From Bacillus multifaciens (GTDB lineage: Bacteria > Bacillota > Bacilli > Bacillales > Bacillaceae_G), in assembly GCF_030756675.1 (NCBI RefSeq), contig NZ_JAVBXD010000012.1, forward strand, positions 46,052 through 110,051: a stretch of 64,000 bases of DNA, read 5' to 3'. Under the pieces are notes generated by a model, which ran no database searches, was not told the origin of the DNA, and saw only the letters and a list, made by a program, of their open reading frames with translations. The position numbers and the translations under genes were made by a program. Shown here piece after piece: positions 17,999-27,110 of this stretch. How positions within the stretch are numbered: position 1 is the first letter of the stretch; every line of letters starts with the position of its first letter.

Positions 17999-18697
17999 TT
18001 AGTAGAGGTCATAAATTTCTGCTTTTAATTTGTCTGGAATAATAATGAAACAACCGTTTTCATCAACAGCAATTAATTTTCTTCTTTTTAATTGATTAAT
18101 TGTGCGACTAATCGTTTCTCTTGATGTTCCAATCATATTGGCGAGTTCCCGATTTGTAAACTGAGTCGTTAAAGTATATGTGTCATTCATTACTACACCA
18201 TTTGACTTACATAAACGGAGCAATAACATAATAATTTGTTCGTAAGTATCGTGAAGAATTTGTTCTTCTAATCTGTTTTGAAGATCTACAATTTTTTCTC
18301 CAAGAACCTTAAACATTTTAATACATAATTCAGGATGCTGAATCAAAATTTTCTCGAAATCAGCGATTGGAGTAACGATCAATTGTGCAGTCTCAAGTAT
18401 TTCAGCATGTGCTGGGAAGGTACCTTTTTGGAAAAATCCAGCATGAGGAAACATTTCACCAGCTTGAAGTACAGAAACAATTTGTTCTTTTCCGGTTGGG
18501 TCTGTTTTTTGAATTTTCACTTTACCAGAGTGGATAAAAAACACGCGATCAAGTATGTCGCCCTGCATAAATACAAATGATTTTTCCTTATACATTCGTA
18601 ATTGTGAAATATCTACAATAGGCTGAAGTTCTTCTTCTGAAAGTTCTTTAAAGAGAGGGACTTCCTGTAAATGTGTTTTTATCATATTTGCTTTCAT
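17999..18697 (-). CDS. Crp/Fnr-family transcriptional regulator
   Basis: A 232-residue protein with an N-terminal cyclic-nucleotide-binding-like beta-roll (FVFMQGDILDRVFFIHSGKV) and a C-terminal winged helix with recognition helix ANMIGTSRETISRTINQLKR. The four-Cys Fe-S cluster of B. subtilis Fnr is absent: the few Cys (LCIKM, LCKSNG, NGCF) are scattered. It therefore senses something other than oxygen through that cluster, or its ligand is unknown. TAAGGAGT precedes the ATG at 18697. It is transcribed in the same direction as scdA, whose promoter region has an FNR-type palindrome, so local control of that nitrosative-stress gene is plausible. Confidence 0.85.
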   Translation of the reverse strand: MKANMIKTHLQEVPLFKELSEEELQPIVDISQLRMYKEKSFVFMQGDILDRVFFIHSGKVKIQKTDPTGKEQIVSVLQAGEMFPHAGFFQKGTFPAHAEILETAQLIVTPIADFEKILIQHPELCIKMFKVLGEKIVDLQNRLEEQILHDTYEQIIMLLLRLCKSNGVVMNDTYTLTTQFTNRELANMIGTSRETISRTINQLKRRKLIAVDENGCFIIIPDKLKAEIYDLY

Positions 18698-18773
18698 ATA
18701 TACAACTCCTTAATAATTCCAGACAAATTTCTATATTTAATGTATACCAATTTTTTAAATAAAGCAGTGATAA

Positions 18774-18810
18774 AAGTCATATAAAGTGAAACGTTCATCA
18801 GTAATAGAAA
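18774..18810 (-). repeat. partial dispersed repeat, copy E
   Basis: The minus strand reads ACTGATGAACGTTTCACTTT followed by ATA, related to the right end of the dispersed hairpin repeat and to the copy at 25137. It is degenerate. Confidence 0.35.
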
Positions 18811-18821
18811 AATACATAAGA

Positions 18822-18860
18822 AATAGAACATGAGCAAAAAGTGCTTATGTTCTATTTTTT
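18822..18860. terminator. hairpin between scdA and the Crp/Fnr gene
   Basis: AATAGAACATGAGC pairs with GCTTATGTTCTATT (one mismatch). The T-run is on the + side (TTTTTT), while both neighbours are on the minus strand, so as a scdA terminator it would work only as the reverse of a better + strand terminator. Confidence 0.6.
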
Positions 18861-18953
18861 ACGTATAAGCGGAATCTATTTAAGTGTTTATTCAATATCA
18901 AAAAATGTTGGTTTTGAGCCATAATTTAATATCTACAAACTCACCTTTTGTAA

Positions 18954-19661
18954 TTAAGCCTGTGCAATTGCACGAGGGAACAAAATATTATTTTCTAAAT
19001 GAATGTGCTCGAATAGATCGGATTCAAGAGCTGCAAGTCGTTGATAGACAAGACGATAAGTACCGCAAGCTCCTTCTGGAGGAGTAAAGTCATTCGTAAT
19101 GTTACGAAGTTCTTTCATAATATCACCAGCATGACTATGTTCACTTTCCAGCTGGTCTACCACTCTGCGCAATTTCAAATAATTTTCATCAGTTGGATTT
19201 TGTTCAAATGCTAAAATTAATGGAAAATCATCTGTTTCTTCTTTGATTATATGTTGTTCTAATTCTGTTTTTAGTTCATGGAATAGCTTGTGAATTTGAG
19301 CTAAATGAGGCTGTTTGGATCCATGAACACGGAATACTTTTGTCACATATGGACTTAACTGTGGCAATTCTTCATTTAAAAATCGATGATGTTTATTCAC
19401 AATATAGTCAATTAATTCGCTATAAGAGGCGATTGTCCAGTCAATTTTTGCTTCATTTAATGCTTTTGTTTCATGATAAAGCGTATTTAAGTTTGTTATA
19501 ACCTCTTCTACTGATAAATTTCTCTCATGAATTGCATCGATAAGTGGTCTGTTACCTCCACAACAAAAATCTATTCTATATGATTTGAAAAGGTCACTTG
19601 CTTTTGGGAATTTCGTAACAATATCACCAATTACAGAAGTCTCAGTAAATACGTGTTCCAT
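18954..19661 (-). CDS. scdA: iron-sulfur cluster repair di-iron protein ScdA/RIC
   Basis: This 235-residue protein has an N-terminal ScdA domain with the FCCGG motif (YRIDFCCGGNRPL) and a C-terminal hemerythrin-like four-helix bundle with ligands in HHRFL, EQHIIKEETDDFP, ESEHSHAGDIM and FEHIHLENNILFP. Such proteins repair Fe-S clusters damaged by nitric oxide or oxidants in the cytoplasm. ATGGAGG lies upstream of the start. An FNR-type operator sits about 70 bp upstream and a Crp/Fnr gene lies downstream, so control by oxygen limitation or nitrosative stress is likely. Confidence 0.93.
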   Translation of the reverse strand: MEHVFTETSVIGDIVTKFPKASDLFKSYRIDFCCGGNRPLIDAIHERNLSVEEVITNLNTLYHETKALNEAKIDWTIASYSELIDYIVNKHHRFLNEELPQLSPYVTKVFRVHGSKQPHLAQIHKLFHELKTELEQHIIKEETDDFPLILAFEQNPTDENYLKLRRVVDQLESEHSHAGDIMKELRNITNDFTPPEGACGTYRLVYQRLAALESDLFEHIHLENNILFPRAIAQA

Positions 19662-19728
19662 ATGAATGCCTCCATAAAATTTAAATTTTGTATCTAGATT
19701 AAAAATATCAATAAAATTAAGTTGATGT

Positions 19729-19744
19729 AGTGATATATATCACT
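19729..19744 (-). promoter_or_regulatory. Crp/Fnr-type operator upstream of scdA
   Basis: AGTGATATATATCACT is a perfect 16-bp palindrome and fits the Bacillus FNR consensus TGTGA-N6-TCACA with only the outermost bases changed. A second imperfect site (GTGAATTTCAC, 19753-19763) lies next to it, further upstream of scdA. Confidence 0.65.
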
Positions 19745-19923
19745 GATAACCTGTGAATTTCACCATACGTTGTTTGTGTAAAAAAGATGCTGTTTGTATC
19801 TATGTTAAAAGTAAGTAGAGTCAAAATAAACTGGTTAATTGACGAAAAATTACAACAATAATACAATGAAATAAACTGGATAGTCAGTTTTAAGGGGATG
19901 TATAGAATTTAAGGGGGATTGTT

Positions 19924-21207
19924 ATGAAGCAATCATTTTTTACTCGAAATCGAAAAAGATTAGTGGAAACACTGCCGGATGAATCTATTACGATTCTATT
20001 TGCCGGACAAGCACCTTATAAATCAGCCGATGGACATTATAAATTTGTGCCAAACCGAAACTTCTATTATATGACTGGTATTGATCAGCCGAATCTTATT
20101 TTTGTGTTAAAAAAAGTAGGCGATACAGTAGAAGAAACGCTTTTCATTGAAAAAGCCGATCCAGTTCTTGAAAAATGGGTAGGCAAAACAATTTCAAAAG
20201 AAGAAGCAGAAAACATTTCTGGTATAAAAACGATTGTGTACTTAGAAAGTTTTGAATCATCAATAGCAAGAACGTTTTTTACAGAACGTGTGAAACACGT
20301 ATATTTAGATTTGGAACGCCGAGAGTGGGCAGGGACAGAGACACGGACGTTAGCATTCGCTAAGCATGTAAGAGAACATTATCCACACCTTTCAATCGGT
20401 AACGTTTATCCAAATATTTGTGAACTACGAGTATTTAAAACGAAGGAAGAGATTGAAAAGATTAAGGAAGCAATACTGGTTACAAAAGAGGGCATTTATA
20501 ATGTGCTCAAGCATGCAAAAGAGGACATGATGGAATATGAATTAGAAGCTCATTTTGACTTTACGCTAAAATCATCTGGTATTAAACATCATGCATTCAA
20601 TACGATTTTGGCAAGTGGGAAAAATGCAACGGTGCTGCATTATGAGGACAATGATTCTAAAATTAATAAAGGTGACTTAGTGCTGCTTGACCTTGGAGCT
20701 CAGAAGGATTATTATAATGCTGACATTAGCTATACGTTCCCAGCGAGCGGAACATTTTCGGATCGCCAAAAACAGATTTACAATATTGTGCTAAAGGCGT
20801 TAAGGGAAACAATTGAGCTTATAAGACCTGGATTAAAATTCGCAGCATTAAATGATCATACGAAAAAGGTGCTGGCGGAAGAGTGTAAGAATATCGGTTT
20901 AATAGAGGAAGATTCGGAACTCTCCAACTATTATTATCATGGGGTGAGCCATTTCCTCGGTTTAGATACTCATGATGTAGGTTCATACAAAGACCGAGTA
21001 CTCGAGGCTGGTATGGTCATTACAGTGGAACCTGGGTTATATATTGAAGAGGAAGCGATTGGGGTTCGTATTGAAGATGATATTCTAGTTACTGAAAATG
21101 GATATGAAAACTTGTCAAAAGATATAATAAGAACTGTTGAAGAGATTGAGGATTTCATGAGAGTACATAATCCGAATCTAAAGGATAGACAGATTGTTGC
21201 AAAATAG
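19924..21207 (+). CDS. pepP: Xaa-Pro aminopeptidase P (M24B)
   Basis: This 427-residue cytoplasmic metallopeptidase removes N-terminal residues before proline. The N-terminal non-catalytic domain includes NRNFYYMTGIDQPN. The pita-bread domain has the dimanganese ligands Asp (LLDLGAQ), Asp (NADISYTF), His (HGVSHFLGLDTHD), Glu (VEPGLYI) and Glu (RIEDDILV). AAGGGGGAT precedes the start. It stands alone, with its own terminator. The length is normal for the family. Confidence 0.9.
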   Translation: MKQSFFTRNRKRLVETLPDESITILFAGQAPYKSADGHYKFVPNRNFYYMTGIDQPNLIFVLKKVGDTVEETLFIEKADPVLEKWVGKTISKEEAENISGIKTIVYLESFESSIARTFFTERVKHVYLDLERREWAGTETRTLAFAKHVREHYPHLSIGNVYPNICELRVFKTKEEIEKIKEAILVTKEGIYNVLKHAKEDMMEYELEAHFDFTLKSSGIKHHAFNTILASGKNATVLHYEDNDSKINKGDLVLLDLGAQKDYYNADISYTFPASGTFSDRQKQIYNIVLKALRETIELIRPGLKFAALNDHTKKVLAEECKNIGLIEEDSELSNYYYHGVSHFLGLDTHDVGSYKDRVLEAGMVITVEPGLYIEEEAIGVRIEDDILVTENGYENLSKDIIRTVEEIEDFMRVHNPNLKDRQIVAK

Positions 21208-21215
21208 GAAGAACG

Positions 21216-21246
21216 AAGGCGCCTACTGTGTGGCGTCTTTTTTCGT
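21216..21246 (+). terminator. terminator after pepP
   Basis: AAGGCGCC pairs with GGCGTCTT (one G-T) around an 8-base loop, then a T-run. Confidence 0.85.
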
Positions 21247-21447
21247 GTTGTTTTAGAATTTAAAGTAATATGTTATATAATGAGTTCCTATTGTGAAGGT
21301 ACTAAAATTAAGCGTATAATATTAGGGGTCTATAGTAGGGTATACAAAATTGTAGGTGTGAAAATTAGTGAAGGCTTTAAAGTGTTTATACGAAAAATGA
21401 AGAGATATTAAGGAAGCAATACTGGAATGTAGATAGGGAGTTTTAAA

Positions 21448-23592
21448 ATGAAATTAATTATTGCCGAGAAACCAGATCAAGGTTTGGCGCTTGTTTCTCA
21501 ATTTAAATACAGACGGAAAGATGGCTATTTAGAAGTAGAGGCGAATGAATTGTTTCCGAACGGGGCTTACTGTACGTGGGCAATTGGTCATTTAACGCAG
21601 TTATGTAACCCGGAACATTATCATGCAGAGTGGAAAAAATGGTCATTAGATACGTTGCCGATGATTCCAGAACGTTTTCAGTTTGAAGTAACAAAGTCAA
21701 AGTATAAGCAATTTAATGTTGTGAAACAGCTGTTACATAATCCGCAAGTGACAGAAATTATTCATGCGGGAGATGCTGGGCGCGAAGGGGAATTAATCGT
21801 ACGGAATATTATTCATCTTTGTAATGTGCAAAAGCCGATGAAGCGTCTTTGGATTTCTTCTTTAACGAAGCAAGCAATCTATCAAGGGTTTAAAAATTTA
21901 CTTGATGAAGCGGATACAATCAATACGTACTACGAAGCATATACGCGATCATGTGCTGACTGGGTTGTTGGGATGAACGCTTCCCGTGTTTTTAGTATTT
22001 TACTAAAGAAAAAAGGAATGAATGATGTATTCTCTGCGGGGCGTGTCCAGACCCCAACACTTGCATTAATTGTGAAACGTGAGAAAGAAATTGAGAACTT
22101 TAAATCTGAGCCATTTTGGGAAGTGTTCGCAACCTTTCATATAGAAGGAAAAAAATATGACGGTAAGTGGGAGCAAGATAATGAGTCACGTTTAAAAGAT
22201 CCAAATATGGCAAATAAAATCGCTGCATTTTGTCAAAATAAACCGGCTGAAGTGAAAGAAATGAAAACAGAGCGGAAAGAGTTTCAGCCACCATTTTTAT
22301 TTAATTTGTCATCATTACAAGCAACGGCGAATAAAGCATTTAAATTTTCGCCAAAGAAAACACTCGATATAACACAAGCTTTATATCAAAAAGGAATTGT
22401 CTCGTATCCACGTTCGGATTCTAACTATGTAACAGAAGGCGAAGCTGCCACGTTTCCTGATATTTTACAGAAATTAAGTCAGTTTGAAGAATATAAAGAT
22501 GTATTGCCAGCGCCAATTCCTTCTATTATGAATAATAAGCGCTATGTAAATGAAAAAAAGGTTACAGATCACTACGCAATTATTCCAACAGAACAAGTAA
22601 CGAATCCAAATAAATTATCAGGCGATGAAAGAAAAATTTACGATATGATTGTAAGGCGCTTAATTGCAGCGCATTATGAAGCTGCGATTTTTGACTACAC
22701 GACTATTACAACACTTGTTGATGGCCGTGCTGAATTCATATCGAAAGGAAAGCAGCAAATTCAAGAAGGCTGGCGTAAAGTGATTTTCCAAGATGATAAA
22801 GACGAAGAAACAATCCTTCCGATTGTGCAGGAAGGGGAACAAGGTAAAGTTGAAAAGGTGAAAGTGAAAGAAGGAAAAACACAGCCGCCAAAACGATATA
22901 CAGAAGGTCAGCTTATTACGTTAATGAAAACAGCTGGAAAGTATTTAGAGAACGAAGAACTGGAAAAAGTATTAAAAAAGACAGAGGGTTTAGGGACTGA
23001 AGCAACGCGGGCTGGTATTATCACAATGCTGAAGGACAGAAAGTATATTGAAGTAAAGAAAAACCAAGTATATGCGACTGATAAAGGAAAAGTACTCATA
23101 ACCGCAATTGGTGATAAAATATTAGCTTCACCAGAAATGACAGCAAAATGGGAGCAGCGCCTTGCAGAAATAGGGGAAGGAACGGCGTCGCCAGCTACAT
23201 TTATGGAACAAACGAAAAAGCTCTCAGCAAAAATTATTGAAGATGCAATTGAAATGTCTGAGAAATGGGATTTTACAGGATTACACGTAGAATCGATTGA
23301 ACGCTCCAATTCAAAATTTACAGTTGGTAAAAAGGTAGGAACATGTAAAAAATGTGATGGAGATGTCATTGATAAATCTACGTTTTACGGATGTTCAAAC
23401 TACAATACAACGAAATGCGATTTCACAATTTCTAAGAAAATACTAGGAAAAACGATTTCGCAAAAGAATATGAAGAAGTTACTAAAAGGTGAGCAAACAG
23501 AATTAATGAAAGGCTTTAAGAAGAATGATAAAACGTTTGACGCAAAGTTAGAGTGGAAAGATAATAAAATTAATTTTGTATTTGAGAAGTGA
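21448..23592 (+). CDS. topB: DNA topoisomerase III
   Basis: This 714-residue type IA topoisomerase relaxes or decatenates DNA through a transient phosphotyrosine. It starts with the Toprim domain (KLIIAEKPDQG, then HAGDAGREGELI), has the QTPTLALIVKRE helix, and the catalytic Tyr320 in GIVSYPRSDSNYV. The C-terminus has a zinc-ribbon-like CKKCDGD...CSNYNTTKCDFTI, typical of Bacillus topoisomerase III. GGGAG lies before the ATG. Upstream 21247-21447 has no gene. It appears monocistronic. Confidence 0.95.
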   Translation: MKLIIAEKPDQGLALVSQFKYRRKDGYLEVEANELFPNGAYCTWAIGHLTQLCNPEHYHAEWKKWSLDTLPMIPERFQFEVTKSKYKQFNVVKQLLHNPQVTEIIHAGDAGREGELIVRNIIHLCNVQKPMKRLWISSLTKQAIYQGFKNLLDEADTINTYYEAYTRSCADWVVGMNASRVFSILLKKKGMNDVFSAGRVQTPTLALIVKREKEIENFKSEPFWEVFATFHIEGKKYDGKWEQDNESRLKDPNMANKIAAFCQNKPAEVKEMKTERKEFQPPFLFNLSSLQATANKAFKFSPKKTLDITQALYQKGIVSYPRSDSNYVTEGEAATFPDILQKLSQFEEYKDVLPAPIPSIMNNKRYVNEKKVTDHYAIIPTEQVTNPNKLSGDERKIYDMIVRRLIAAHYEAAIFDYTTITTLVDGRAEFISKGKQQIQEGWRKVIFQDDKDEETILPIVQEGEQGKVEKVKVKEGKTQPPKRYTEGQLITLMKTAGKYLENEELEKVLKKTEGLGTEATRAGIITMLKDRKYIEVKKNQVYATDKGKVLITAIGDKILASPEMTAKWEQRLAEIGEGTASPATFMEQTKKLSAKIIEDAIEMSEKWDFTGLHVESIERSNSKFTVGKKVGTCKKCDGDVIDKSTFYGCSNYNTTKCDFTISKKILGKTISQKNMKKLLKGEQTELMKGFKKNDKTFDAKLEWKDNKINFVFEK

Positions 23593-23656
23593 GAGTTGTA
23601 TACCTTACAACGAAGTTTTACGCTTAGTAATGAAACTACTTATTAGATTATATGAG

Positions 23657-23689
23657 AAAAATCATGACAATTTTATGTCATGATTTTTT
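23657..23689 (+). terminator. terminator after topB
   Basis: AAAATCATGACA pairs with TGTCATGATTTT, followed by TT. Confidence 0.88.
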
Positions 23690-23983
23690 GTGTTAAGAGT
23701 GCTTTTTTCGTATATCTTGTGTTAAGAAAATATAAGCCATTCAGAAAAAGAATAACTATATAAAGGCTTTATTGGGGAAATTAAATAAAAGGGTTTATTA
23801 AGGAATGAATTATTGTGAGAAGCAAGGGGATTGAACGTGAGATTGAAGAGCTTTATACCGATCAGCTAAAAAAAGAAACTGTGACAGAATTGAAGTTCAT
23901 TGCCATTCAAGAAGAATAGATGCACATAGATTTTATTCTCGACAAGGGTTTACTGGATTCCAAAAATACTTTATCCCGCTATT
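23690..23983. other. gene-free stretch with a possible short remnant
   Basis: No convincing gene. A 34-codon frame from the GTG at about 23816 (VRSKGIEREIEELYTDQLKK...) ends at TAG near 23920. It may be the debris of a coding region. Confidence 0.3.
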
Positions 23984-24024
23984 CGTGGGCAGTAATACTC
24001 CCACCTCAAAATTCGGCGAAAGCA

Positions 24025-24144
24025 TTGTCTAGTTCCAGTGGCTAGAATGTTCGGTGGCTTCGCTTCTTCCTACGAGGTAAAAAACACCTCTACGTCAGAA
24101 GCTCCATCCTCCTCACATTCTGGACGAGCCACTTCCACATTTCT
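24025..24144 (+). repeat. 120-bp structured repeat, unit 1
   Basis: Begins TTGTCTAGTTCCAGTGGCTA, has a central hairpin (ACGAGGT...ACACCTCTACGT) and ends GGACGAGCCACTTCCAC. This is the same plan as unit 2. Confidence 0.65.
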
Positions 24145-24147
24145 TTG

Positions 24148-24267
24148 TTGTCCAGCACTAGCGGCTAGAATCTCCGGTCGTTTCGTCTCCTCGGACGAGG
24201 CAAAAAGCGCCTCTCTGCCTTTGGTGTGGGCGTCCTGTGATTCTCAGCGAGCCGCTTCCGCTTTTCT
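24148..24267 (+). repeat. 120-bp structured repeat, unit 2
   Basis: Begins TTGTCCAGCACTAGCGGCTA, has a central hairpin (ACGAGGC...GCGCCTCT) and ends GCGAGCCGCTTCCGCTTTTC. This is the form seen widely in Bacillus and Geobacillus intergenic regions. Confidence 0.7.
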
Positions 24268-24298
24268 AAAGAAGTTAGGTGGGAGATAAACTGCCCGT

Positions 24299-24375
24299 AA
24301 AAGCCCGATTGGTGAGGGCTGATAATCAGTGGGGGATGAAGAAAATCCCACTGATTATAGTTTCACTTTATATAA
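24299..24375 (+). repeat. dispersed hairpin repeat, copy B
   Basis: AAGCCCGATTGGTGAGGGCT, then the hairpin ATAATCAGTGGG / CCCACTGATTAT and AGTTTCACTTTATA. It aligns with copy A at 1197-1276. Confidence 0.75.
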
Positions 24376-24411
24376 GCTATAAATTAGGATTGCGTTTCAT
24401 AGGAGGTTTAA

Positions 24412-25101
24412 ATGAAAAGAATATTGCCGGGAGCCATTTTATCTTATACCCAGTATGGATATTTAAAAGTGCCACAAAATATTAAAAGCCAATGTCCGAA
24501 TTGCGGTAAATCAAGTGAATTTGCGTTGAAAGCGAATTTTTACCAAGTGAAAAAAGGCGGATTATTCGCAGAAGGGCTTTGTTCAGAATGTAAAAAACCA
24601 TCACAGTTTGTTATTATGTTTCATAATTGTTCAGATCAAATCAATGAAGTAGACATCTATATGTATAATCCTTCAGCTTCAAAAGATCCTTTACATCAAC
24701 TCGAACACAACAAAAAAATCCCTATAGACCTTCTCAGATCATATCGCTCTACCTTAAATATCAGTCAGTCAAAAGATCATTCTGCTACTGCAGTGATGTC
24801 AAAACGAGTTCTTGAAGGTGTCCTCAAATATTTCCTTGGGGAGAAAACGAATGGGCAGTCTCTTTCCCAACAATTCGAGCAATTTCCAAAACATGTTGAT
24901 TTAACGAAACCGATTCAAAATATTGGTCACCTTGTTCATCCAGACAGCCCTTTTTATGAAATGCTTGAACTAAGGCAAGAAATTGATGATGAAACGATTG
25001 TTTTATTAACAGAATTATTGGAAGTCCTTATTGAATATTTATTTGTACTGCCTGAAAAAATCGAATTGATACATGACAAGGTTGAACAGAAATTGAAATA
25101 G
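24412..25101 (+). CDS. DUF4145-like protein with N-terminal zinc ribbon
   Basis: A 229-residue protein. The N-terminal zinc ribbon is CPNCGKSSEF...LCSECKKPSQF (two CxxC). The C-terminal part (SATAVMSKRVLEGVLKYFLG, then HLVHPDSPFYEM) follows the pattern of DUF4145 domains, which occur in restriction enzymes and stand-alone defence-linked proteins. AGGAGGT is just upstream. It sits alone between repeats, with no restriction partner beside it. A nucleic-acid role is possible but unproven. Confidence 0.65.
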   Translation: MKRILPGAILSYTQYGYLKVPQNIKSQCPNCGKSSEFALKANFYQVKKGGLFAEGLCSECKKPSQFVIMFHNCSDQINEVDIYMYNPSASKDPLHQLEHNKKIPIDLLRSYRSTLNISQSKDHSATAVMSKRVLEGVLKYFLGEKTNGQSLSQQFEQFPKHVDLTKPIQNIGHLVHPDSPFYEMLELRQEIDDETIVLLTELLEVLIEYLFVLPEKIELIHDKVEQKLK

Positions 25102-25136
25102 AATTCGCATATGCGACTATCCATTTGAGAATAATA

Positions 25137-25203
25137 ATATCCTTTCATATAAAGTGAAGCTTCCATCAGTGATTTTTTTATCCCAACTGACGGAAGGTCC
25201 GTT
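25137..25203 (-). repeat. dispersed repeat, copy D (inverted, diverged)
   Basis: On the minus strand: CTTCCGTCAGTTGGGATAAA, then ATCACTGATGGAAGCTTCAC and TTTATATGAAAGG. It has the same order of hairpin and TTTCACTTTATA end as copies A and B, inverted. Confidence 0.45.
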
Positions 25204-25210
25204 AATATAC

Positions 25211-25258
25211 AAAAAAAGAAGATAGCCACCTATATATGAGATGGCTATCTTCTTTTTT
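25211..25258. terminator. strong bidirectional terminator
   Basis: An 18-bp perfect inverted repeat, AAAAAAAGAAGATAGCCA and its complement, around a 12-base loop. Confidence 0.9.
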
Positions 25259-25521
25259 GAACGTGCTTTTAAAAAGTACATTTGCTCATTGTGAGTATAT
25301 ATCTTTTGATTATTCTTATATGTACATATATTATGCTTGAATATCAGAAAATAAAATTAGTAGTGTTTTCTAATATGGCTAATTTTGTTTTTCTAACGCG
25401 ACCTATAGTATTTACTTTTTATATTTTGTTAGATAGGAAAAAGTATGTAGTTGGTTCAGTTGTAGAATGCTTATTTATCATTATAAAAATTCTGTAAAGA
25501 ATGAGTGTTTCAGTTGATTAT

Positions 25522-25626
25522 ATAAGTAATTAATTATATACTTATTTCTAAGGAGAGGAAATTAAAATAAACCCTCTTAAAGAATATTACGTTTAATTTT
25601 TGCTCAACATATAAGTATATGCTTAT
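25522..25626 (+). promoter_or_regulatory. candidate ArsR operators upstream of arsR
   Basis: Two inverted arrangements of the same half-site are seen: ATAAGT-N12-ACTTAT at 25522-25545 and ATAAG-TATATG-CTTAT at 25611-25626. ArsR-family repressors bind such AT-rich dyads over their own promoters. Arsenite binding would release the repressor. Confidence 0.6.
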
Positions 25627-25653
25627 TTAATTATAAAAAGGGTAGGTGAGGGT

Positions 25654-26001
25654 ATGGAAAATACAGTTATAGAGCTAACAAGGGCTTCACAGCTATTGAA
25701 ATTATTAGGAGACAAAACAAGACTAACAATTGTATCTATTCTTAAACAACGCGAGTGTTGTGTTTGTGAACTTCTTGAAGTATTTGATATGAGTCAACCT
25801 TCTATCAGTCAGCATCTTCGAAAGTTAAAAGATTTAGGCTTAGTGCAAGAAGAGCGCAGAGGTCAATGGATTTATTATTCTTTAAATCAAGCAAGTGATT
25901 TATACACACTTTTGGAAGATATTTTAGCACATGTACCAGATCAAATAGAGAAAATCAAACAAATTGAGAAGAGCAATCCCACACTTCGGTGTGGGTGTTA
26001 A
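25654..26001 (+). CDS. arsR: arsenic-responsive repressor ArsR
   Basis: This 115-residue winged-helix protein carries the As(III) sensor ECCVCEL at the recognition region (Cys35, Cys36, Cys38) and the DNA-reading helix SQPSISQHLRKLKDLGLV. The C-terminus adds a further LRCGC that could also bind metalloid. GTAGGTGAGG lies upstream. It is first in an arsenic operon. Confidence 0.95.
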   Translation: MENTVIELTRASQLLKLLGDKTRLTIVSILKQRECCVCELLEVFDMSQPSISQHLRKLKDLGLVQEERRGQWIYYSLNQASDLYTLLEDILAHVPDQIEKIKQIEKSNPTLRCGC

Positions 26002-26029
26002 TAAATAGTTTGAAAGGGAAGTGAGAAGG

Positions 26030-27085
26030 ATGAGCAACATGGGGAAAAAACGTCTGTCTTTCCTAGATCGATATCTAACCCTTTGGATTTTTCTTGCAAT
26101 GGCAGTAGGAATTGGAGTTGGCTATCTATCCCCTGGATTTGTTGAGGGAATGAATAGCTTACAAGTAGGAACAACCTCTATACCACTTGCGATTGGGTTA
26201 ATTTTAATGATGTATCCGCCACTCGCTAAAGTTCGTTATGAAGAGATGGGGCGCGTTTTTAAAGATGTAAAGGTACTCATATTATCACTTGTACAAAACT
26301 GGATTATTGGTCCGGTTCTGATGTTTGTTTTAGCAATCATATTCTTACCAGATAAACCAGAGTATATGGTGGGACTAATCATGATTGGATTAGCTCGTTG
26401 TATTGCAATGGTTATTGTTTGGAATGACTTAGCAAAAGGTGATACAGAATATGCGGCAGGATTAGTTGCTTTTAACTCTGTATTTCAAATGTTATTTTTC
26501 TCAGTATATGCATATGTCTTTGTAACAGTCATTCCAGAATGGTTAGGAATTAAAGGTGCTGTTGTAAATATCACAATGGCAGAGGTTGCAAAATCAGTCT
26601 TTATTTATCTAGGCATTCCGTTTATTGCAGGAATGTTAACACGTTTGATTTTTGTAAAAACTAAAGGGCGAGAATGGTATGAAAAAGTATTCATTCCAAA
26701 GATCAGCCCAATTACATTAATCGCATTACTATTTACAATTATTGTGATGTTCTCCTTAAAAGGTGAGGTCATTGTTAGTGTACCACTTGATGTTGTACGT
26801 ATTGCAATTCCATTACTCATTTATTTTGTAATCATGTTCTTTGTCTCTTTCTTTATGGGCAAAAAAATTGGTGCAAGTTATGGAGTAACGACAACATTAG
26901 CATTTACAGCTGGAAGTAATAACTTTGAATTAGCAATTGCTGTAGCTGTAGGGGTATTTGGAATTCAGTCTGGCGCAGCTTTTGCAGCAGTTATCGGTCC
27001 CTTAGTAGAGGTTCCAGTTATGATAGCTCTTGTAAATGTAGCACTGTGGTTTCAACGTAAATACTTTCAAACACAACCAAAATAA
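26030..27085 (+). CDS. acr3: arsenite efflux permease Acr3
   Basis: The product is about 351 residues with ten hydrophobic helices, of the ACR3 family (BASS fold). The essential Cys of the family is present in [13 protein letters not shown]. It exports As(OH)3 using the proton motive force and can accept energy from ArsA when that is present. The exact start is uncertain: ATG at 26030 or 26039 or GTG at 26021, with AAAGGGAAG before them. It is 28 bp after arsR. It is often called arsB in Bacillus, but the protein is Acr3-type. Confidence 0.93.
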   Translation: MSNMGKKRLSFLDRYLTLWIFLAMAVGIGVGYLSPGFVEGMNSLQVGTTSIPLAIGLILMMYPPLAKVRYEEMGRVFKDVKVLILSLVQNWIIGPVLMFVLAIIFLPDKPEYMVGLIMIGLARCIAMVIVWNDLAKGDTEYAAGLVAFNSVFQMLFFSVYAYVFVTVIPEWLGIKGAVVNITMAEVAKSVFIYLGIPFIAGMLTRLIFVKTKGREWYEKVFIPKISPITLIALLFTIIVMFSLKGEVIVSVPLDVVRIAIPLLIYFVIMFFVSFFMGKKIGASYGVTTTLAFTAGSNNFELAIAVAVGVFGIQSGAAFAAVIGPLVEVPVMIALVNVALWFQRKYFQTQPK

Positions 27086-27110
27086 TTATTGATATTAAGG
27101 TGGAATTAAC

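Larger units (their letters stand above)
23984..24375 (+). repeat. composite structured repeat element (about 390 bp)
   Basis: An inverted pair frames the element: GGGCAGT...TCCCACCT at 23984-24006 against AGGTGGGA...ACTGCCC at 24277-24297. Inside are two tandem, diverged copies of a structured unit of about 120 bp. After the right arm comes a dispersed hairpin repeat unit ending AGTTTCACTTTATA. No plausible protein is encoded, although one long frame crosses it. It resembles non-mobile or MITE-like bcr elements of the B. cereus group. Confidence 0.7.

Noticed and set aside
24038-24289. 83-codon ORF, Ser/Ala-rich
   Set aside because: It lies entirely inside the tandem structured repeat units, has no ribosome binding site and its composition reflects the repeat.
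25282-25497. 71-codon hydrophobic ORF from TTG
   Set aside because: No Shine-Dalgarno sequence; AT-rich DNA easily gives such hydrophobic frames. It could still be a small membrane protein, but I cannot support it.
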